DNA of 64,000 bases. Origin: an uncultured Flavobacteriaceae bacterium (GTDB lineage: Bacteria > Bacteroidota > Bacteroidia > Flavobacteriales > Flavobacteriaceae). Location of the stretch: the NCBI GenBank assembly GCA_947486785.1, contig CANKUU010000017.1, positions 1-64,000 on the forward strand. The letters run 5' to 3'. Position 1 is the stretch's first letter. Every line of letters begins with the position of its first letter. Both the position numbers and the translations under genes were made by a program. Shown here piece by piece: positions 25,082 to 35,218 of the stretch. The notes under the pieces are model-generated. The model saw only the letters and a list, made by a program, of their open reading frames with translations. It ran no database searches and was not told the origin of the DNA.

Positions 25082-25702
25082 ATGGCCAGAAGAGGAGGAG
25101 CACCAGAAGTTAGTGCAGGTTCTATGGCAGACATTGCGTTTTTGCTACTAATTTTTTTCTTGGTAACTACTACCATTGAAACGGATGCAGGCTTAGACAG
25201 GATGTTGCCACCAATTGAACCGCCAGATACGGATGTTATTATCAAAGAAAGAAATATTTTTCAAGTATTGATCAATAAAAATGGTCAATTACTAGCTGAT
25301 GATAACCAAATTGAGCTTAAAGATTTACGAGCCAAAGCTATTGAATTTCTTGATAATAACGGAGATGGTTCTTGTAATTATTGCCAGGGTAAGAAAGATC
25401 CAGAGTCTTCTGATAATCCAACAAAAGCCATTATTTCGTTAAAGAATGATAGAGAAACGAAGTATAGCACTTATATTACAGTTCAAAATGAACTCGTGGG
25501 TGCCTATAATGAGCTTAGAAATAGAGAAGCGCTGAAACGATACAAGAGAACTTTTGTTGAGTTAGAGGCAGACTTTTTGAATCCTGAGACGAAGGAAAGT
25601 CTTGGAGAAACGGAGTATGAAGAATTAAAGGCGAAAGTCAAAAAAATTCAAGAATTATATCCTCAAAAGTTATCGGAAGCAGAGACATCTTCATCAAATT
25701 AA
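25082..25702 (+). CDS. exbD: ExbD/TolR-family biopolymer transport protein (first of two)
   Basis: A 206-residue protein with a short cytoplasmic N-terminus, then one membrane span (about residues 16-34) that begins with the conserved SMADIAFLLLIFFLVTTT containing the essential membrane Asp. The rest is periplasmic. It is longer than the usual ~140-residue ExbD. It carries an insertion with a cysteine pair (CNYCQGKKD) and a Glu/Lys-rich helical C-terminus. The start is 6 bp after the preceding gene. Confidence 0.9.
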   Translation: MARRGGAPEVSAGSMADIAFLLLIFFLVTTTIETDAGLDRMLPPIEPPDTDVIIKERNIFQVLINKNGQLLADDNQIELKDLRAKAIEFLDNNGDGSCNYCQGKKDPESSDNPTKAIISLKNDRETKYSTYITVQNELVGAYNELRNREALKRYKRTFVELEADFLNPETKESLGETEYEELKAKVKKIQELYPQKLSEAETSSSN

Positions 25703-25725
25703 TTTAGAACTCAAAACAATATAGT

Positions 25726-26208
25726 ATGTCAAAATTTGCAAAAAAGAAAGACGGAGAACTACCTGCTGTGTCAACAGCATCGTTACCTGATATTGTATTT
25801 ATGCTTTTGTTTTTTTTCATGACCGTAACGGTTATGAAGGATAGTTCTCTTAAGGTGAAGAACGAGCTACCTGTAGCAAGTGAGATTAAAAAGTTGGAGA
25901 AAAAGGAAAGAGTGATTACTATTTTTGTTGGTAGTCCTAATAGAGAGTTTCAAAAAACTTTTGGTTCTGAGCCAAAGATTCAGTTAAATGATAAATTTGC
26001 TTCCCCAAATGAGGTGGGCGATTACATTCTGATGGAGAGAGCTAAAAAATCTCAAGAACTTCAAAACGTACTTACAACCTCGCTTAAAGTGGATAAAGAT
26101 GCTAATATGGGTCTTATTTCTGATATTAAGATGGAGTTAAGAAAAGTGAATGCACTAAAGGTTAATTATACAACCGGTAGTGGTGATGCGTTTTCAAACC
26201 TACAATAA
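25726..26208 (+). CDS. exbD: ExbD/TolR-family biopolymer transport protein (second of two)
   Basis: A 160-residue ExbD paralogue of normal length. After a basic N-terminus comes one span with the conserved ASLPDIVFMLLFFFMTVTVM, containing the membrane Asp. The periplasmic domain follows. Two different ExbD proteins in tandem are usual in Bacteroidota exb clusters and probably assemble as a heterodimer in the ExbB pore. It is 23 bp after the first exbD and closes the cluster before a 14-bp-stem terminator. Confidence 0.9.
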   Translation: MSKFAKKKDGELPAVSTASLPDIVFMLLFFFMTVTVMKDSSLKVKNELPVASEIKKLEKKERVITIFVGSPNREFQKTFGSEPKIQLNDKFASPNEVGDYILMERAKKSQELQNVLTTSLKVDKDANMGLISDIKMELRKVNALKVNYTTGSGDAFSNLQ

Positions 26209-26233
26209 GTATTTTTTATTACAATAGTTTAAT

Positions 26234-26266
26234 AATACGCTTCAAACGAAATGTTTGAAGCGTATT
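26234..26266 (+). terminator. Terminator of the exb cluster
   Basis: A perfect 14-bp stem, AATACGCTTCAAAC / GTTTGAAGCGTATT, with a GAAAT loop and T-run, 26 bp after the second exbD stop. It separates the exb cluster from the following barrel gene, which must have its own start signal or rely on readthrough. Confidence 0.9.
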
Positions 26267-26298
26267 TTATTTGAGTTAATTTAAGTTAATTTAAGTGT

Positions 26299-27000
26299 AT
26301 GAGAATAACTGTACTTATTTTGATATTCTGCTTATATACTAGTGCTTATTCCCAGAGCGATTTAGATACGCTAAAAATAGACACTCGTTATTTTGAAGAT
26401 CAGTTTTATACAGGTTTTACTTATAATTTTGTTCTCAACGCCCCAGCGCAAGTTAATCAACGAAATTTTTCATACGGGTTACAGTTGGGTTTTATTAAAG
26501 ATATTCCCGTTAATCAAAAACGAAATGTAGGTTTTGGACTGGGTTTTGGGTTTGGCTTGAATACGTATTATACCAATATTAAGGCAACTGAAACACAAGG
26601 TGGTATTAATTACACTATTGCTGATGCCAGTTTAAATCTAAAGCGCAGTAAAATTGAAACCTATCTGCTTGAGGTTCCTTTTGAATTCCGTTGGAGAGAT
26701 TCAAACCCTACTAATTATAGTTTTTGGCGTATTTATGCAGGTATCAAACTTGGTTACATAGTTAGAGCTAAATCAAAAGCTGTGATTTCTCAACCTTTCG
26801 ATAGTAGCATTACTGATTCATTTCATAATACAGATGTTCAGAATTTTCAGTATGGTCTTACCTTTAATTTTGGATATCATAATTTTAATATCCATTTCTA
26901 TTATGCCCTCAGTAATTTATTTAATAATGGAGTTGTTTTAGATCAGCAAACCCTTAATATAACACCTTTACGTGTCGGTTTTATATTTTATATGCTATAG
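26299..27000 (+). CDS. PorT-like outer-membrane beta-barrel protein
   Basis: A 233-residue exported protein with a signal peptide (cleavage near SAYSQ) and many alternating amphipathic strands, including GFGLGFGFGLNTYYTNI and FQYGLTFNFGYHNFNIH. It ends in an aromatic strand, RVGFIFYML. Length and layout resemble the PorT family of Bacteroidota, in which some members serve type IX secretion and others are general barrels. The gene lies just after the exb cluster but behind its terminator. Whether it is the T9SS PorT itself cannot be settled here. Confidence 0.75.
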   Translation: MRITVLILIFCLYTSAYSQSDLDTLKIDTRYFEDQFYTGFTYNFVLNAPAQVNQRNFSYGLQLGFIKDIPVNQKRNVGFGLGFGFGLNTYYTNIKATETQGGINYTIADASLNLKRSKIETYLLEVPFEFRWRDSNPTNYSFWRIYAGIKLGYIVRAKSKAVISQPFDSSITDSFHNTDVQNFQYGLTFNFGYHNFNIHFYYALSNLFNNGVVLDQQTLNITPLRVGFIFYML

Positions 27001-27510
27001 CGAGGTTATTTAGCAGCTATTTTTGTTTCATGTTTAGTCCTCCTCTTCTGGTGGTGTAACTTTTAAAATTATACTAACTTTTAGATCTACAGCATATGGG
27101 GTATATATGAGCTTTAATGCTGTTTAATGCGGGTTAATGAATGAGTATTCATACCCCATGAATATTATTTGTTTTGTTGTATTTGGTGCTTATAAGACCA
27201 TTTGTGGTCGTTACTCTTTTTAACTCCATTTTTTAAAGTAATTAAATCCGCGCTTAAACACATTTACACGTGTTTGAAAATTAAGAGCTAAGGACTAAAA
27301 TTGTAAAGTGTAGTCATGCAGATTTAGATCCTATCGCATATAAATGTTTAAATGATATCGTACTTGTTTAATTAGTAGTTGTTACTCTTTCTTTTGTGCT
27401 AAATTTAAATTTATTGGGGTTGCTCTTGAAACTTCAGGTGCTTAAAAAACTTGTGATATCAGGGTTATTTTAGCTAAATGTTGGATATTTTTAGGCTAAT
27501 TATACTTTCC
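27001..27510. other. Intergenic region without a recognisable gene
   Basis: About 510 bp between the barrel gene and the membrane protein downstream of rpoN, which are convergent. It contains a 9-bp inverted repeat, ATGGGGTAT (27096-27104) and ATACCCCAT (27151-27159), too far apart for a simple terminator. Otherwise I see AT-rich sequence and no frame worth calling. Confidence 0.6.
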
Positions 27511-28116
27511 TTATAGCCATAATTTTATGGTTAGTATTTGTGAAAACATACCTACAAATAAACCGATAATAAGTTCGGTTGTATTATGAGCTCTGAGGTA
27601 AATGCGAGCGCTTGCAACTAAGCCTGTGCAAAAAATTAATATGCTTAGGGCTATTGTAATATTCATTTCAAAATGAATACTAAGACAAGGTAAGTACATT
27701 AGTAGGCTACCCATACCTGTTAGGTGTATACTGCTTTTAAAGTTTAAAAACAGTAAAATTAAAGATGTTGTAGCGGCGCCAATAAGGCCAATAAAATAGT
27801 AATATAATTCTATGGTAAAGTTATTGGGTATAATCTTATAGGCAACCATAAATAGAAGCACTATGTATATTAATAGCGGGTATCTTCGTTCTTTTAATGA
27901 TGGTAGTGCAACGGAACTTACTAAGCCGATGTTTTTTAATATTAAAAACGATACAATTGGTATAACTACGGTTAAGATAAAAATAGGTAGAATATTGCTA
28001 CTTTCAAACGCAGGTGTGCTAAAGCGAGGAGTAATTATAAAATAGGCAACTGTGCCAGCCGTAGGAATAACAATGGGATGAAATATATAAGATATAAGTG
28101 TTAGAAAGCTACGCAT
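27511..28116 (-). CDS. Conserved integral membrane protein coupled to rpoN
   Basis: A 201-residue, very hydrophobic protein with about six spans. It begins MRSFLTLISYIFHPIVIPTA and has small His/Arg-containing loops (SARIYLRAHNTTELIIG). It resembles membrane proteins often grouped loosely with PAP2-like phosphatases, but I do not see a full phosphatase signature, so no activity is assigned. Its ATG shares one base with the rpoN stop codon (TAATG), so the two are translationally coupled. Confidence 0.75.
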   Translation of the reverse strand: MRSFLTLISYIFHPIVIPTAGTVAYFIITPRFSTPAFESSNILPIFILTVVIPIVSFLILKNIGLVSSVALPSLKERRYPLLIYIVLLFMVAYKIIPNNFTIELYYYFIGLIGAATTSLILLFLNFKSSIHLTGMGSLLMYLPCLSIHFEMNITIALSILIFCTGLVASARIYLRAHNTTELIIGLFVGMFSQILTIKLWL

Positions 28117-29573
28117 TATATCTTCTTTCTCAATCGAGCTACTGGTATGTCAAGTTGTTCACGATATTTCGCAACTGTACGCCTAGCAATTGGATATCCT
28201 TTTTCTTTTAAAATGTTGGCTAATTTGTCATCGGTAAGCGGTTTTTTCTTTGATTCTTCGCCTATTACCGTTTCTAATATTTTTTTTATTTCTTTAGTAG
28301 AAACATCTTCTCCTTGATCGTTTTTCATCGATTCAGAAAAGAATTCTTTAATGAGTTTAGTGCCGTAAGGAGTGTCTACATACTTACTATTTGCTACTCT
28401 TGAGACCGTAGATACATCCATTTCAATTTCATCTGCAATATCTTTTAAGATCATAGGCCGAAGATTGCGTTCATCTCCAGTTAAGAAATATTTTTTTTGA
28501 TACTGCATTATCGCGTTCATGGTAATAAAAAGCGTTTGTTGACGTTGCCGAATAGCATCAATAAACCATTTTGCAGCATCTAGTTTTTGCTTAATAAACA
28601 GGACTGTATCTTTCTGAGATTTAGACTTCTTTTTAGCGTCTTTGTACCCTTTAAGCATATTGCTATACTCCTTAGAAACGTGAAGTTCAGGTGCGTTTCT
28701 GCCATTTAATGTAAGTTCTAATTCTCCTTCGACAATTCGGATTGAAAAATCAGGTACTACATGTTCTACAATACGATTATTACCGGCGTAAGAGCCACCT
28801 GGTTTTGGGTTTAATTTTTCAATCTCCGAAATAGCATCTTTTAACTCTTGTTCAGTGATGCTATATTTTTGAATGAGTTTTTTGTAGTGTTTCTTTGTAA
28901 ATTGTTCGAATGATTTTTCTAAAATAGTAGTAGCTAGCTCAACACTAGGTGTAAGTTCTTTCCGTTTTAGTTGAATTATTAAACATTCTTCGAGTGAACG
29001 AGCTGCTACCCCTGGCGGATCTAATTCTTGAACAAGTTTTAAGATTCTTTCAACAGTTTCTTCGTCAGTATAGATATTTTGGGTAAAGGCCAAATCATCT
29101 GCAATATCAGCAGTTGTTCTTCTAATGTAACCACTCTCGTCTACGCTACCAATTAAGAATTCGGCTATACTCCATTCCTCATCATTTAAGTACGAGGTGT
29201 TAAGTTGGGTAATTAAATATTGGTTAAAGGTGGTGCCAGCAGCATATGGTACGCTTTTTTCATCATCGTCTGCGCTATAATTATTTGCCTTGGTTCTATA
29301 TTCAGGCACTTCATCATCGCTTAAGTAGTCGTCTATATTAATGTCTTCTGCCGAAATGGTTTCGTTATCAGTTTCTTCTGCAAACTCATTTTCAAATTCA
29401 TCATCAAAATTGTCAGGCTCTTCTTTACCTTTTTCTAATGCAGGGTTTTCTTCCAATTCTTGCTTCAAACGTTGTTCAAAAGCCTGCGTTGGCAACTGTA
29501 TCAACTTCATCAATTGTATTTGTTGAGGTGATAGCTTTTGAGATAATTTGAATTGTAAGTACTGTTTTAACAT
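28116..29573 (-). CDS. rpoN: RNA polymerase sigma-54 factor
   Basis: A 485-residue sigma factor of the RpoN type, which needs AAA+ activators to open promoters. Region I is LKQYLQFKLSQKLSPQQIQL, with the Gln-rich, activator-contacting pattern. A strongly acidic region II (about residues 50-95) follows, then the core-binding domain, a helix-turn-helix with DVSTVSRVANSKYV, and the C-terminal RpoN box (ARRTVAKYREQLDIP). Length is typical. The following membrane protein gene overlaps its stop by one base. It is preceded by asnS on the same strand, 74 bp away. Confidence 0.96.
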   Translation of the reverse strand: MLKQYLQFKLSQKLSPQQIQLMKLIQLPTQAFEQRLKQELEENPALEKGKEEPDNFDDEFENEFAEETDNETISAEDINIDDYLSDDEVPEYRTKANNYSADDDEKSVPYAAGTTFNQYLITQLNTSYLNDEEWSIAEFLIGSVDESGYIRRTTADIADDLAFTQNIYTDEETVERILKLVQELDPPGVAARSLEECLIIQLKRKELTPSVELATTILEKSFEQFTKKHYKKLIQKYSITEQELKDAISEIEKLNPKPGGSYAGNNRIVEHVVPDFSIRIVEGELELTLNGRNAPELHVSKEYSNMLKGYKDAKKKSKSQKDTVLFIKQKLDAAKWFIDAIRQRQQTLFITMNAIMQYQKKYFLTGDERNLRPMILKDIADEIEMDVSTVSRVANSKYVDTPYGTKLIKEFFSESMKNDQGEDVSTKEIKKILETVIGEESKKKPLTDDKLANILKEKGYPIARRTVAKYREQLDIPVARLRKKI

Positions 29574-29647
29574 TAAGTTTTATTGTAATTCTTTTAAAAA
29601 GTGGATAAAAAGATAACCATTTATTCTATTATTAGTATTTAAATACC

Positions 29648-31081
29648 TTAAAATTCGGCGTTTTGAGGTGTTCTTGGAAACGGAATTACATCGCGAATAT
29701 TGCTCATTCCGGTTGTAAAGAGCACTAAACGTTCAAAACCTAATCCAAAACCACTATGTTTAGCGCTTCCAAATTTTCTAAGGTCTAAGTACCACCAGAG
29801 TTCTTCCTCGGATATATCTAAAGCTTTCATTTTTTCTTTTAAAATATCTAGGCGTTCTTCTCTTTGCGAGCCACCAACAATTTCTCCGATACCAGGAAAA
29901 AGAATATCCATTGCTCTTACTGTTTTACCATCTTCATTTAAACGCATGTAAAATGCTTTAATTTTTGCAGGGTAATCGAAGAGTATTACGGGGCACTTAA
30001 AATGCTTTTCAACTAAAAACCGTTCATGTTCACTTTGAAGATCTGCACCCCATTCATCAATTAAGAATTTGAATTTTTTCTTTTTATTGGGTTTGCAGTT
30101 TCTTAAAATTTGTATCGCTTCGGTATATGAAACACGTTTAAAGGTGTTTTCAGAAACAAATTTTAACTTCTCAATCAAAGCCATTTCGCTGCGTTCTGTC
30201 TGAGGTTTGCTTTTCTCTTCGTCGAGTAATCGTTTTTCTAAAAACTCTAAATCGTCTAAGCAATTTTCTAGTACATAATGGATTACCTTCTTGATGAAAT
30301 CTTCTGCAAGATCCATATTGTCGTCTAAATCATTGAACGCAACTTCAGGTTCTACCATCCAAAATTCCGCAAGGTGTCTAGTGGTGTTTGAATTTTCTGC
30401 TCTAAAAGTGGGGCCAAAAGTGTAAACTTTACCTAAAGCCATGGCATAAGCTTCAGCTTCTAACTGGCCAGAAACCGTTAAATTAGTTTCTTTGCCAAAA
30501 AAATCTTCTTTATAATCGATAGTGCCATCTTCATTAAGGGGCGGTGTTTTAGCATCTAATGTGGTTACCCGAAAAGTTTCACCTGCTCCTTCAGCATCAG
30601 ATCCTGTTACAATAGGAGCATGAAAATAGTTGAAGCCATTTTGTTGAAAGTATTGGTGAATTGCAAAAGACAAAGCAGAACGTACGCGCATTATTGCCGA
30701 AAAAGTATTCGTTCTTATACGCAAATGTGCTTGTTCGCGTAAGAACTCCATAGAATGTTTCTTCGGTTGTATTGGGTAGGTTTCTGGGTCAGAAGTACCG
30801 TATACAAAAATCTCTTTAACTTGAATTTCTTCACTTTGTCCACGTCCTTGACTTTCTACAAGCAGTCCAGTTATTTTTACGGCTGCACCCGTATTAATCT
30901 GTTTTAAAAGCTGCTCGTCAAACGCTTCAAAATCAACAACACATTGAATGTTTTTAATCGTAGAACCGTCGTTTAAGGCAATAAATCTATTGCTTCTAAA
31001 CGTTTTTACCCAGCCATTTATACTTACTTCTTGCCCTTCAGGTTTAGTACTAAGTATTTCTTTTACACTTATTGATTTCAT
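29648..31081 (-). CDS. asnS: Asparaginyl-tRNA synthetase
   Basis: A 477-residue class IIb aminoacyl-tRNA synthetase that charges tRNA-Asn. The N-terminal OB-fold anticodon-binding domain ([21 protein letters not shown]) is followed by the catalytic domain. That domain has motif 1 near [19 protein letters not shown], motif 2 around [20 protein letters not shown], and motif 3 at [15 protein letters not shown]. The [15 protein letters not shown] stretch favours AsnS over AspS. It lies upstream of rpoN on the same strand, an arrangement I know from other flavobacteria. Confidence 0.96.
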   Translation of the reverse strand: MKSISVKEILSTKPEGQEVSINGWVKTFRSNRFIALNDGSTIKNIQCVVDFEAFDEQLLKQINTGAAVKITGLLVESQGRGQSEEIQVKEIFVYGTSDPETYPIQPKKHSMEFLREQAHLRIRTNTFSAIMRVRSALSFAIHQYFQQNGFNYFHAPIVTGSDAEGAGETFRVTTLDAKTPPLNEDGTIDYKEDFFGKETNLTVSGQLEAEAYAMALGKVYTFGPTFRAENSNTTRHLAEFWMVEPEVAFNDLDDNMDLAEDFIKKVIHYVLENCLDDLEFLEKRLLDEEKSKPQTERSEMALIEKLKFVSENTFKRVSYTEAIQILRNCKPNKKKKFKFLIDEWGADLQSEHERFLVEKHFKCPVILFDYPAKIKAFYMRLNEDGKTVRAMDILFPGIGEIVGGSQREERLDILKEKMKALDISEEELWWYLDLRKFGSAKHSGFGLGFERLVLFTTGMSNIRDVIPFPRTPQNAEF

Positions 31082-31167
31082 CTAAAAAAATTAAAAACCA
31101 AAGATAGCCTTTTGTGAAACAAAATTTAAACAGTAATCAGTATAAAATTTATGCAGGATTTGAGTTA

Positions 31168-33558
31168 CTAGTTTAAATTTTTTTCATCTTTAGGTAGTAT
31201 ATCAATCTGAGGCTTTTTTAGGGTCTCTTTATTTGCAATACTTTTCTCAAGAGAAAGTAGAAGTGAGGGTAAAAGCACCAAATTGGCAAGCATAGCAAAA
31301 AGTAAGGTTGCTGATACTAAGGCACCTAAAGCTACGGTGCCTCCAAAATTAGAAATTATAAAAACCGAGAAGCCAAAGAATAATACAATTGACGTGTAAA
31401 ACATGCTTACCCCTGTTTCTTTTAGCGCTGCGTAGACAGAGACTTTAATGCGCCAATTATTTGCGGTAAGTTCTTGTCTGTATTTTGCAAGAAAATGTAT
31501 GGTGTCGTCTACCGAAATACCGAAAGCGATACTAAAAACTAGTATTGTTGACGGTTTTATGGGTACACCAACAAAGCCCATTACCCCAGCAGTAATGAGT
31601 AAGGGTAGTAGGTTCGGAATCAAAGAAACAACGATCATCCTGAACGAACGAAACAAATAGGCCATAAACAAAGCAATTAAACCTATGGCGAGGGTTAAGG
31701 ATAGAATTAAATTTTTAACTAAATATTTGGTTCCTTTTAAAAATAATAAGGCGCTACCTGTCATGTATACTTTGTAGCGTTCTGAAGGAAAAATTTTAGA
31801 AATGTTTTCGTTAAGTTTTGTTTCTATATCTTCCATACGGCTTGTCTTTACATCTCTCATGAAGGTGGTAAGACGCGCAGTTTGCCCCGTACTGTCGACA
31901 AAGCTTTTTAATAGATTGTTGTTACTAGAGGATTTTTTTGCAAAATCCATAATAAAGGTGTTCTCTTGTGAAGTTGGTAATTGGTAATATTTTGGAATAC
32001 CATTATAAAAAGCTTGCTTCGAGTATTTAATCAAATTAACAATAGAAACTGGTTTAGAAAGCTCTGGAATTTCTTCAATTACTTGGCCTAAGCGATCAAT
32101 TCTTTTTAGCGTAGCAGGTTTTAAAACGCCTTTTGGTTTTTTGGTGTCAATCACAACTTCTACGGGCATGATGCCATCAAATTCTTCTTCGAAAAACCGA
32201 ATATCCTTAAAAAATTCAGTCTTTTTCGGCATATCTTCGATTACACTACCAGAGATATCAATTTTATATATACCTATAATACTAAGTACAAGAAGTACAA
32301 TAGAGCTAATGTATATTGTAATGCGTTGCTCGCGAACCACACGTACAGTCCAGTTTACAAAGGCATCAATCCATTTTTTATTAAGATGTCTTAAGTGTTT
32401 TGATTTTGGTGTACGTAAAAAGCTATATACAATGGGTATTATTAATAACGATAACACAAAAATACCAATGATGTTTATGGAGGCAACAATACCAAATTCT
32501 TTAAGTAGCTTACTATCGGTAACAATAAAAGTTGCAAAACCAGAGGCGGTTGTTATATTGGTCATTAATGTGGCATTACCTATTTTTGAAATAACGCGCT
32601 GTAATGATAGTGCTTGGTTACCATGTTTTTTTATTTCTTGTTGATATTTATTTATTAGAAAAATACAGTTTGGAATACCAATTACAATTATGAGCGGGGG
32701 TATTAGAGCGGTAAGAACCGTTATTTCGTATTGTAGTAATCCTAGGATACCAAAAGCCCACATCACGCCTATGATTACAACCCCCATTGAAATAAATGTA
32801 GCTCTAAAACTTCTAAAGAAAAAGAAAAATAGGAGCGAGGTAACACCTAATGCTGCACCAATAAAAATACCTATCTCGTTAATTATATTTTGTGAGTTTT
32901 TTGTACGAATATAGGGCATCCCAGAAATGCGCACATTAAGATTTGTGTCTTTTTCAAAGCCTTCTATAAGGTTTTGCATTTCTTGTAGAATGAAGTCTTT
33001 ACGAACAGATGTGTTCACAATATCTTTATCAAGATACATTACGGTTCGTATGGTTTTACTTTTTTTATTAAAAAGTAAATTCTCATAAAAAGGCATGTTG
33101 CTGAACAGATGATTGGTAATACTATCTACTTCTAGGTCCGTTTTAGGTTGTTTTTTAATTAGAGGTTTAAGTTCAAAAAAACCTTTTTCTTTGTTTTTAA
33201 TAAGTTCTTTTAAATTATCAGTAGAAAGTACATAATCAACCTCAGGAAAAGCCGCTAGTTGTTTGCTTAATTTGTTCCAGCGGTTAAAATTTTGGGCCGT
33301 AAATAAGGCACTATCTTTTATGGCAAAAACAATAGCATTTCCATCTTCACCAAATTGCTCTAAAAATGTCTTGTATTCTAGGTTTACCGGATGATTATCT
33401 GGCAAAAGATTCGCTTGCGAACTAGAGAAACGCATATTTTTCCACTGCGACCCTAAAAAAATAGTAAACAAAGCAATAAGTACTAGAATTAATATTCTAT
33501 TTCGAAGAATAATTCGAGCAGTTTTTGTCCAAAATGTTTGAGGTAGTTTTTTTGTCAT
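31168..33558 (-). CDS. MMPL/RND-family transporter
   Basis: A 796-residue inner-membrane protein of the MMPL/SSD branch of the RND superfamily. It has two similar halves. Each has one span, a large periplasmic loop (about residues 45-215 and 435-615) and a bundle of five spans. The second half has the typical ILVFSIAFGISVDDTIHFLA with membrane aspartates for proton coupling. Members of this branch export lipids, hopanoids or other hydrophobic molecules; the cargo is unknown. There is no adjacent membrane-fusion or TolC partner. It stands between asnS and frr on the same strand. Confidence 0.85.
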   Translation of the reverse strand: MTKKLPQTFWTKTARIILRNRILILVLIALFTIFLGSQWKNMRFSSSQANLLPDNHPVNLEYKTFLEQFGEDGNAIVFAIKDSALFTAQNFNRWNKLSKQLAAFPEVDYVLSTDNLKELIKNKEKGFFELKPLIKKQPKTDLEVDSITNHLFSNMPFYENLLFNKKSKTIRTVMYLDKDIVNTSVRKDFILQEMQNLIEGFEKDTNLNVRISGMPYIRTKNSQNIINEIGIFIGAALGVTSLLFFFFFRSFRATFISMGVVIIGVMWAFGILGLLQYEITVLTALIPPLIIVIGIPNCIFLINKYQQEIKKHGNQALSLQRVISKIGNATLMTNITTASGFATFIVTDSKLLKEFGIVASINIIGIFVLSLLIIPIVYSFLRTPKSKHLRHLNKKWIDAFVNWTVRVVREQRITIYISSIVLLVLSIIGIYKIDISGSVIEDMPKKTEFFKDIRFFEEEFDGIMPVEVVIDTKKPKGVLKPATLKRIDRLGQVIEEIPELSKPVSIVNLIKYSKQAFYNGIPKYYQLPTSQENTFIMDFAKKSSSNNNLLKSFVDSTGQTARLTTFMRDVKTSRMEDIETKLNENISKIFPSERYKVYMTGSALLFLKGTKYLVKNLILSLTLAIGLIALFMAYLFRSFRMIVVSLIPNLLPLLITAGVMGFVGVPIKPSTILVFSIAFGISVDDTIHFLAKYRQELTANNWRIKVSVYAALKETGVSMFYTSIVLFFGFSVFIISNFGGTVALGALVSATLLFAMLANLVLLPSLLLSLEKSIANKETLKKPQIDILPKDEKNLN

Positions 33559-33659
33559 AGTATTTTATGGCCTACAAAGATAAAAAACAATAAAGAGTGT
33601 TCCTAAATTCATAGGATTGAAATAAACGAGTATTTTAAGACCAACTATTCTAAATATAA

Positions 33660-33682
33660 AAAACGACCCAAAGGATCGTTTT
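33660..33682 (-). terminator. Terminator downstream of frr
   Basis: The stem AAAACGA / TCGTTTT extends past one mismatch by CC/GG around an AAA loop and, on the minus strand, is followed by a T-rich run. It lies 27 bp after the frr stop and would end the pyrH-frr transcript. Confidence 0.75.
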
Positions 33683-33708
33683 CTAGTTGTTTTAGTTTTC
33701 AGACATTA

Positions 33709-34266
33709 TTAAACGGTCATAATTTCTGCCTCTTTCTTTTCTAAAAAGGCATCGATTTTTTTGGTGTAAGTGTCAGTGAGTATTTGTACGTCACCCTCTG
33801 CATTTTTCTTTAGATCTTCCGACGCGTCACTTAGGTTGCGTATTTCTTTATTGGCATCTTGGCGTGCAGTTCTAACGCTTACTTTTGCATCCTCAGCTTC
33901 GCCTTTTGCTTGTTTGGCTAAATCGCGCCTTCTTTCTTCGGTAAGGGGTGGCACGTTTATGATAATCATATCGCCATTATTCATAGGATTAAAGCCTAAA
34001 TTACCGTTCATAATTGCTTTTTCAATTTCTTGTAACATTCCTTTTTCCCATGGCTGAACTGATATAGTTCGAGCATCTGGTGTATTTACATTGGCTATTT
34101 GTGTGAGTGGTGTTTGTGAACCGTAATAATCAACTTTGAGATTAGATAGCATTGCGGGGCTTGCCTTGCCAGCACGAATTTTTATAAATTCTTTTTCTAG
34201 GTGTACCATTGCAGCATCCATACTCTCTTTGGCTGCATCAAGTATAAAAGTTATTTCTTCGTTCAT
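33709..34266 (-). CDS. frr: Ribosome recycling factor
   Basis: A 185-residue protein of standard RRF length. It splits post-termination ribosomes together with EF-G. Recognisable segments are IRAGKASPAMLSNLKVDYYG, TPLTQIANVNTPDARTISVQ and the C-terminal long-helix pattern RRDLAKQAKGEAEDAKVSVR. It lies 78 bp downstream of pyrH, the usual neighbour in many bacteria, and is followed by a hairpin terminator. Confidence 0.96.
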   Translation of the reverse strand: MNEEITFILDAAKESMDAAMVHLEKEFIKIRAGKASPAMLSNLKVDYYGSQTPLTQIANVNTPDARTISVQPWEKGMLQEIEKAIMNGNLGFNPMNNGDMIIINVPPLTEERRRDLAKQAKGEAEDAKVSVRTARQDANKEIRNLSDASEDLKKNAEGDVQILTDTYTKKIDAFLEKKEAEIMTV

Positions 34267-34344
34267 CTTTTAAATATAATTAGTTATTCTGAAAATTAGC
34301 CTTGCAGAAGTCTAAGCAGATCTTCGTATGCTTGCCCTTGTGGG

Positions 34345-35052
34345 CTATAGGTTTACTACTGTTCCTATGTTCTGACCGTCTAATAATTTCAATAAATTTC
34401 CTTTCGTATTCATATCAAAAACAACAATGGGCAACTCATTTTCTTGGCTCAGTGTAAATGCGGTTGTATCCATCACCTTTAATCCTTTTAGCAAAACATC
34501 TGCAAAAGAAATTGTATCAAATTTCGTTGCTGTTTTGTCTTTTTCTGGGTCAGAGGTGTAAATTCCATCTACTCTAGTGCCTTTTAAGATAACATCGGCT
34601 TCAATTTCAATTGCTCTTAAAACCGCTGCAGAATCTGTTGTAAAGTAAGGGTTGCCTGTGCCTCCTCCAAAAATAACCACACGTCCTTTTTCTAAATGAC
34701 GCATTGCCTTTCTTCTGATAAATGGCTCTGCAACTTCATTAATTTTTATGGCAGACTGTAGACGCGTTTCAACGCCTTTAATCTCTAATGCGCTTTGCAA
34801 GGCCAAGCCATTGATTACGGTAGCAAGCATGCCCATATGATCCCCTTGAACTCTGTCCATGCCCGTAGCGGCACCAGCGAGTCCTCTAAAAATATTTCCG
34901 CCTCCAATAACTATAGCTACTTCAATACCTTTAGCCACTACCTCTTTGATTTCTTCGGCATATTCTGATATTCTTTTTGGGTCAATTCCATATTGTTTTT
35001 CACCCATCAAAGCTTCACCGCTCAATTTTAAAAGGATTCTTTTGTACTGCAT
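34345..35052 (-). CDS. pyrH: UMP kinase
   Basis: A 235-residue amino-acid-kinase-fold enzyme that phosphorylates UMP to UDP. I use the ATG at 35052 ([17 protein letters not shown]), the conserved start of the family. The in-frame ATG at 35106 would add an unconserved hydrophobic stretch. Landmarks are [54 protein letters not shown] and [16 protein letters not shown]. It heads the pyrH-frr pair. Confidence 0.96.
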   Translation of the reverse strand: MQYKRILLKLSGEALMGEKQYGIDPKRISEYAEEIKEVVAKGIEVAIVIGGGNIFRGLAGAATGMDRVQGDHMGMLATVINGLALQSALEIKGVETRLQSAIKINEVAEPFIRRKAMRHLEKGRVVIFGGGTGNPYFTTDSAAVLRAIEIEADVILKGTRVDGIYTSDPEKDKTATKFDTISFADVLLKGLKVMDTTAFTLSQENELPIVVFDMNTKGNLLKLLDGQNIGTVVNL

Positions 35053-35218
35053 ATTGCAAATTGTTTCAGACAAAAATAATGAAAAAAGTATCAAGCATCG
35101 TTTCAATCTTGCATAGCTAGCTAAATATTTCTTAATATTTAGGTTTTAGAGGTTCATTTTATTTAAACTTGCAGCTTTTAAAAATAAGAAAATAGTTTTC
35201 AAGATAAATTAGTATTCT

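Noticed and set aside
27096-27159. 9-bp inverted repeat as a terminator or riboswitch
   Set aside because: The arms are 46 bp apart with no U-tail and no conserved-looking internal structure. It probably arose by chance in AT-rich DNA.
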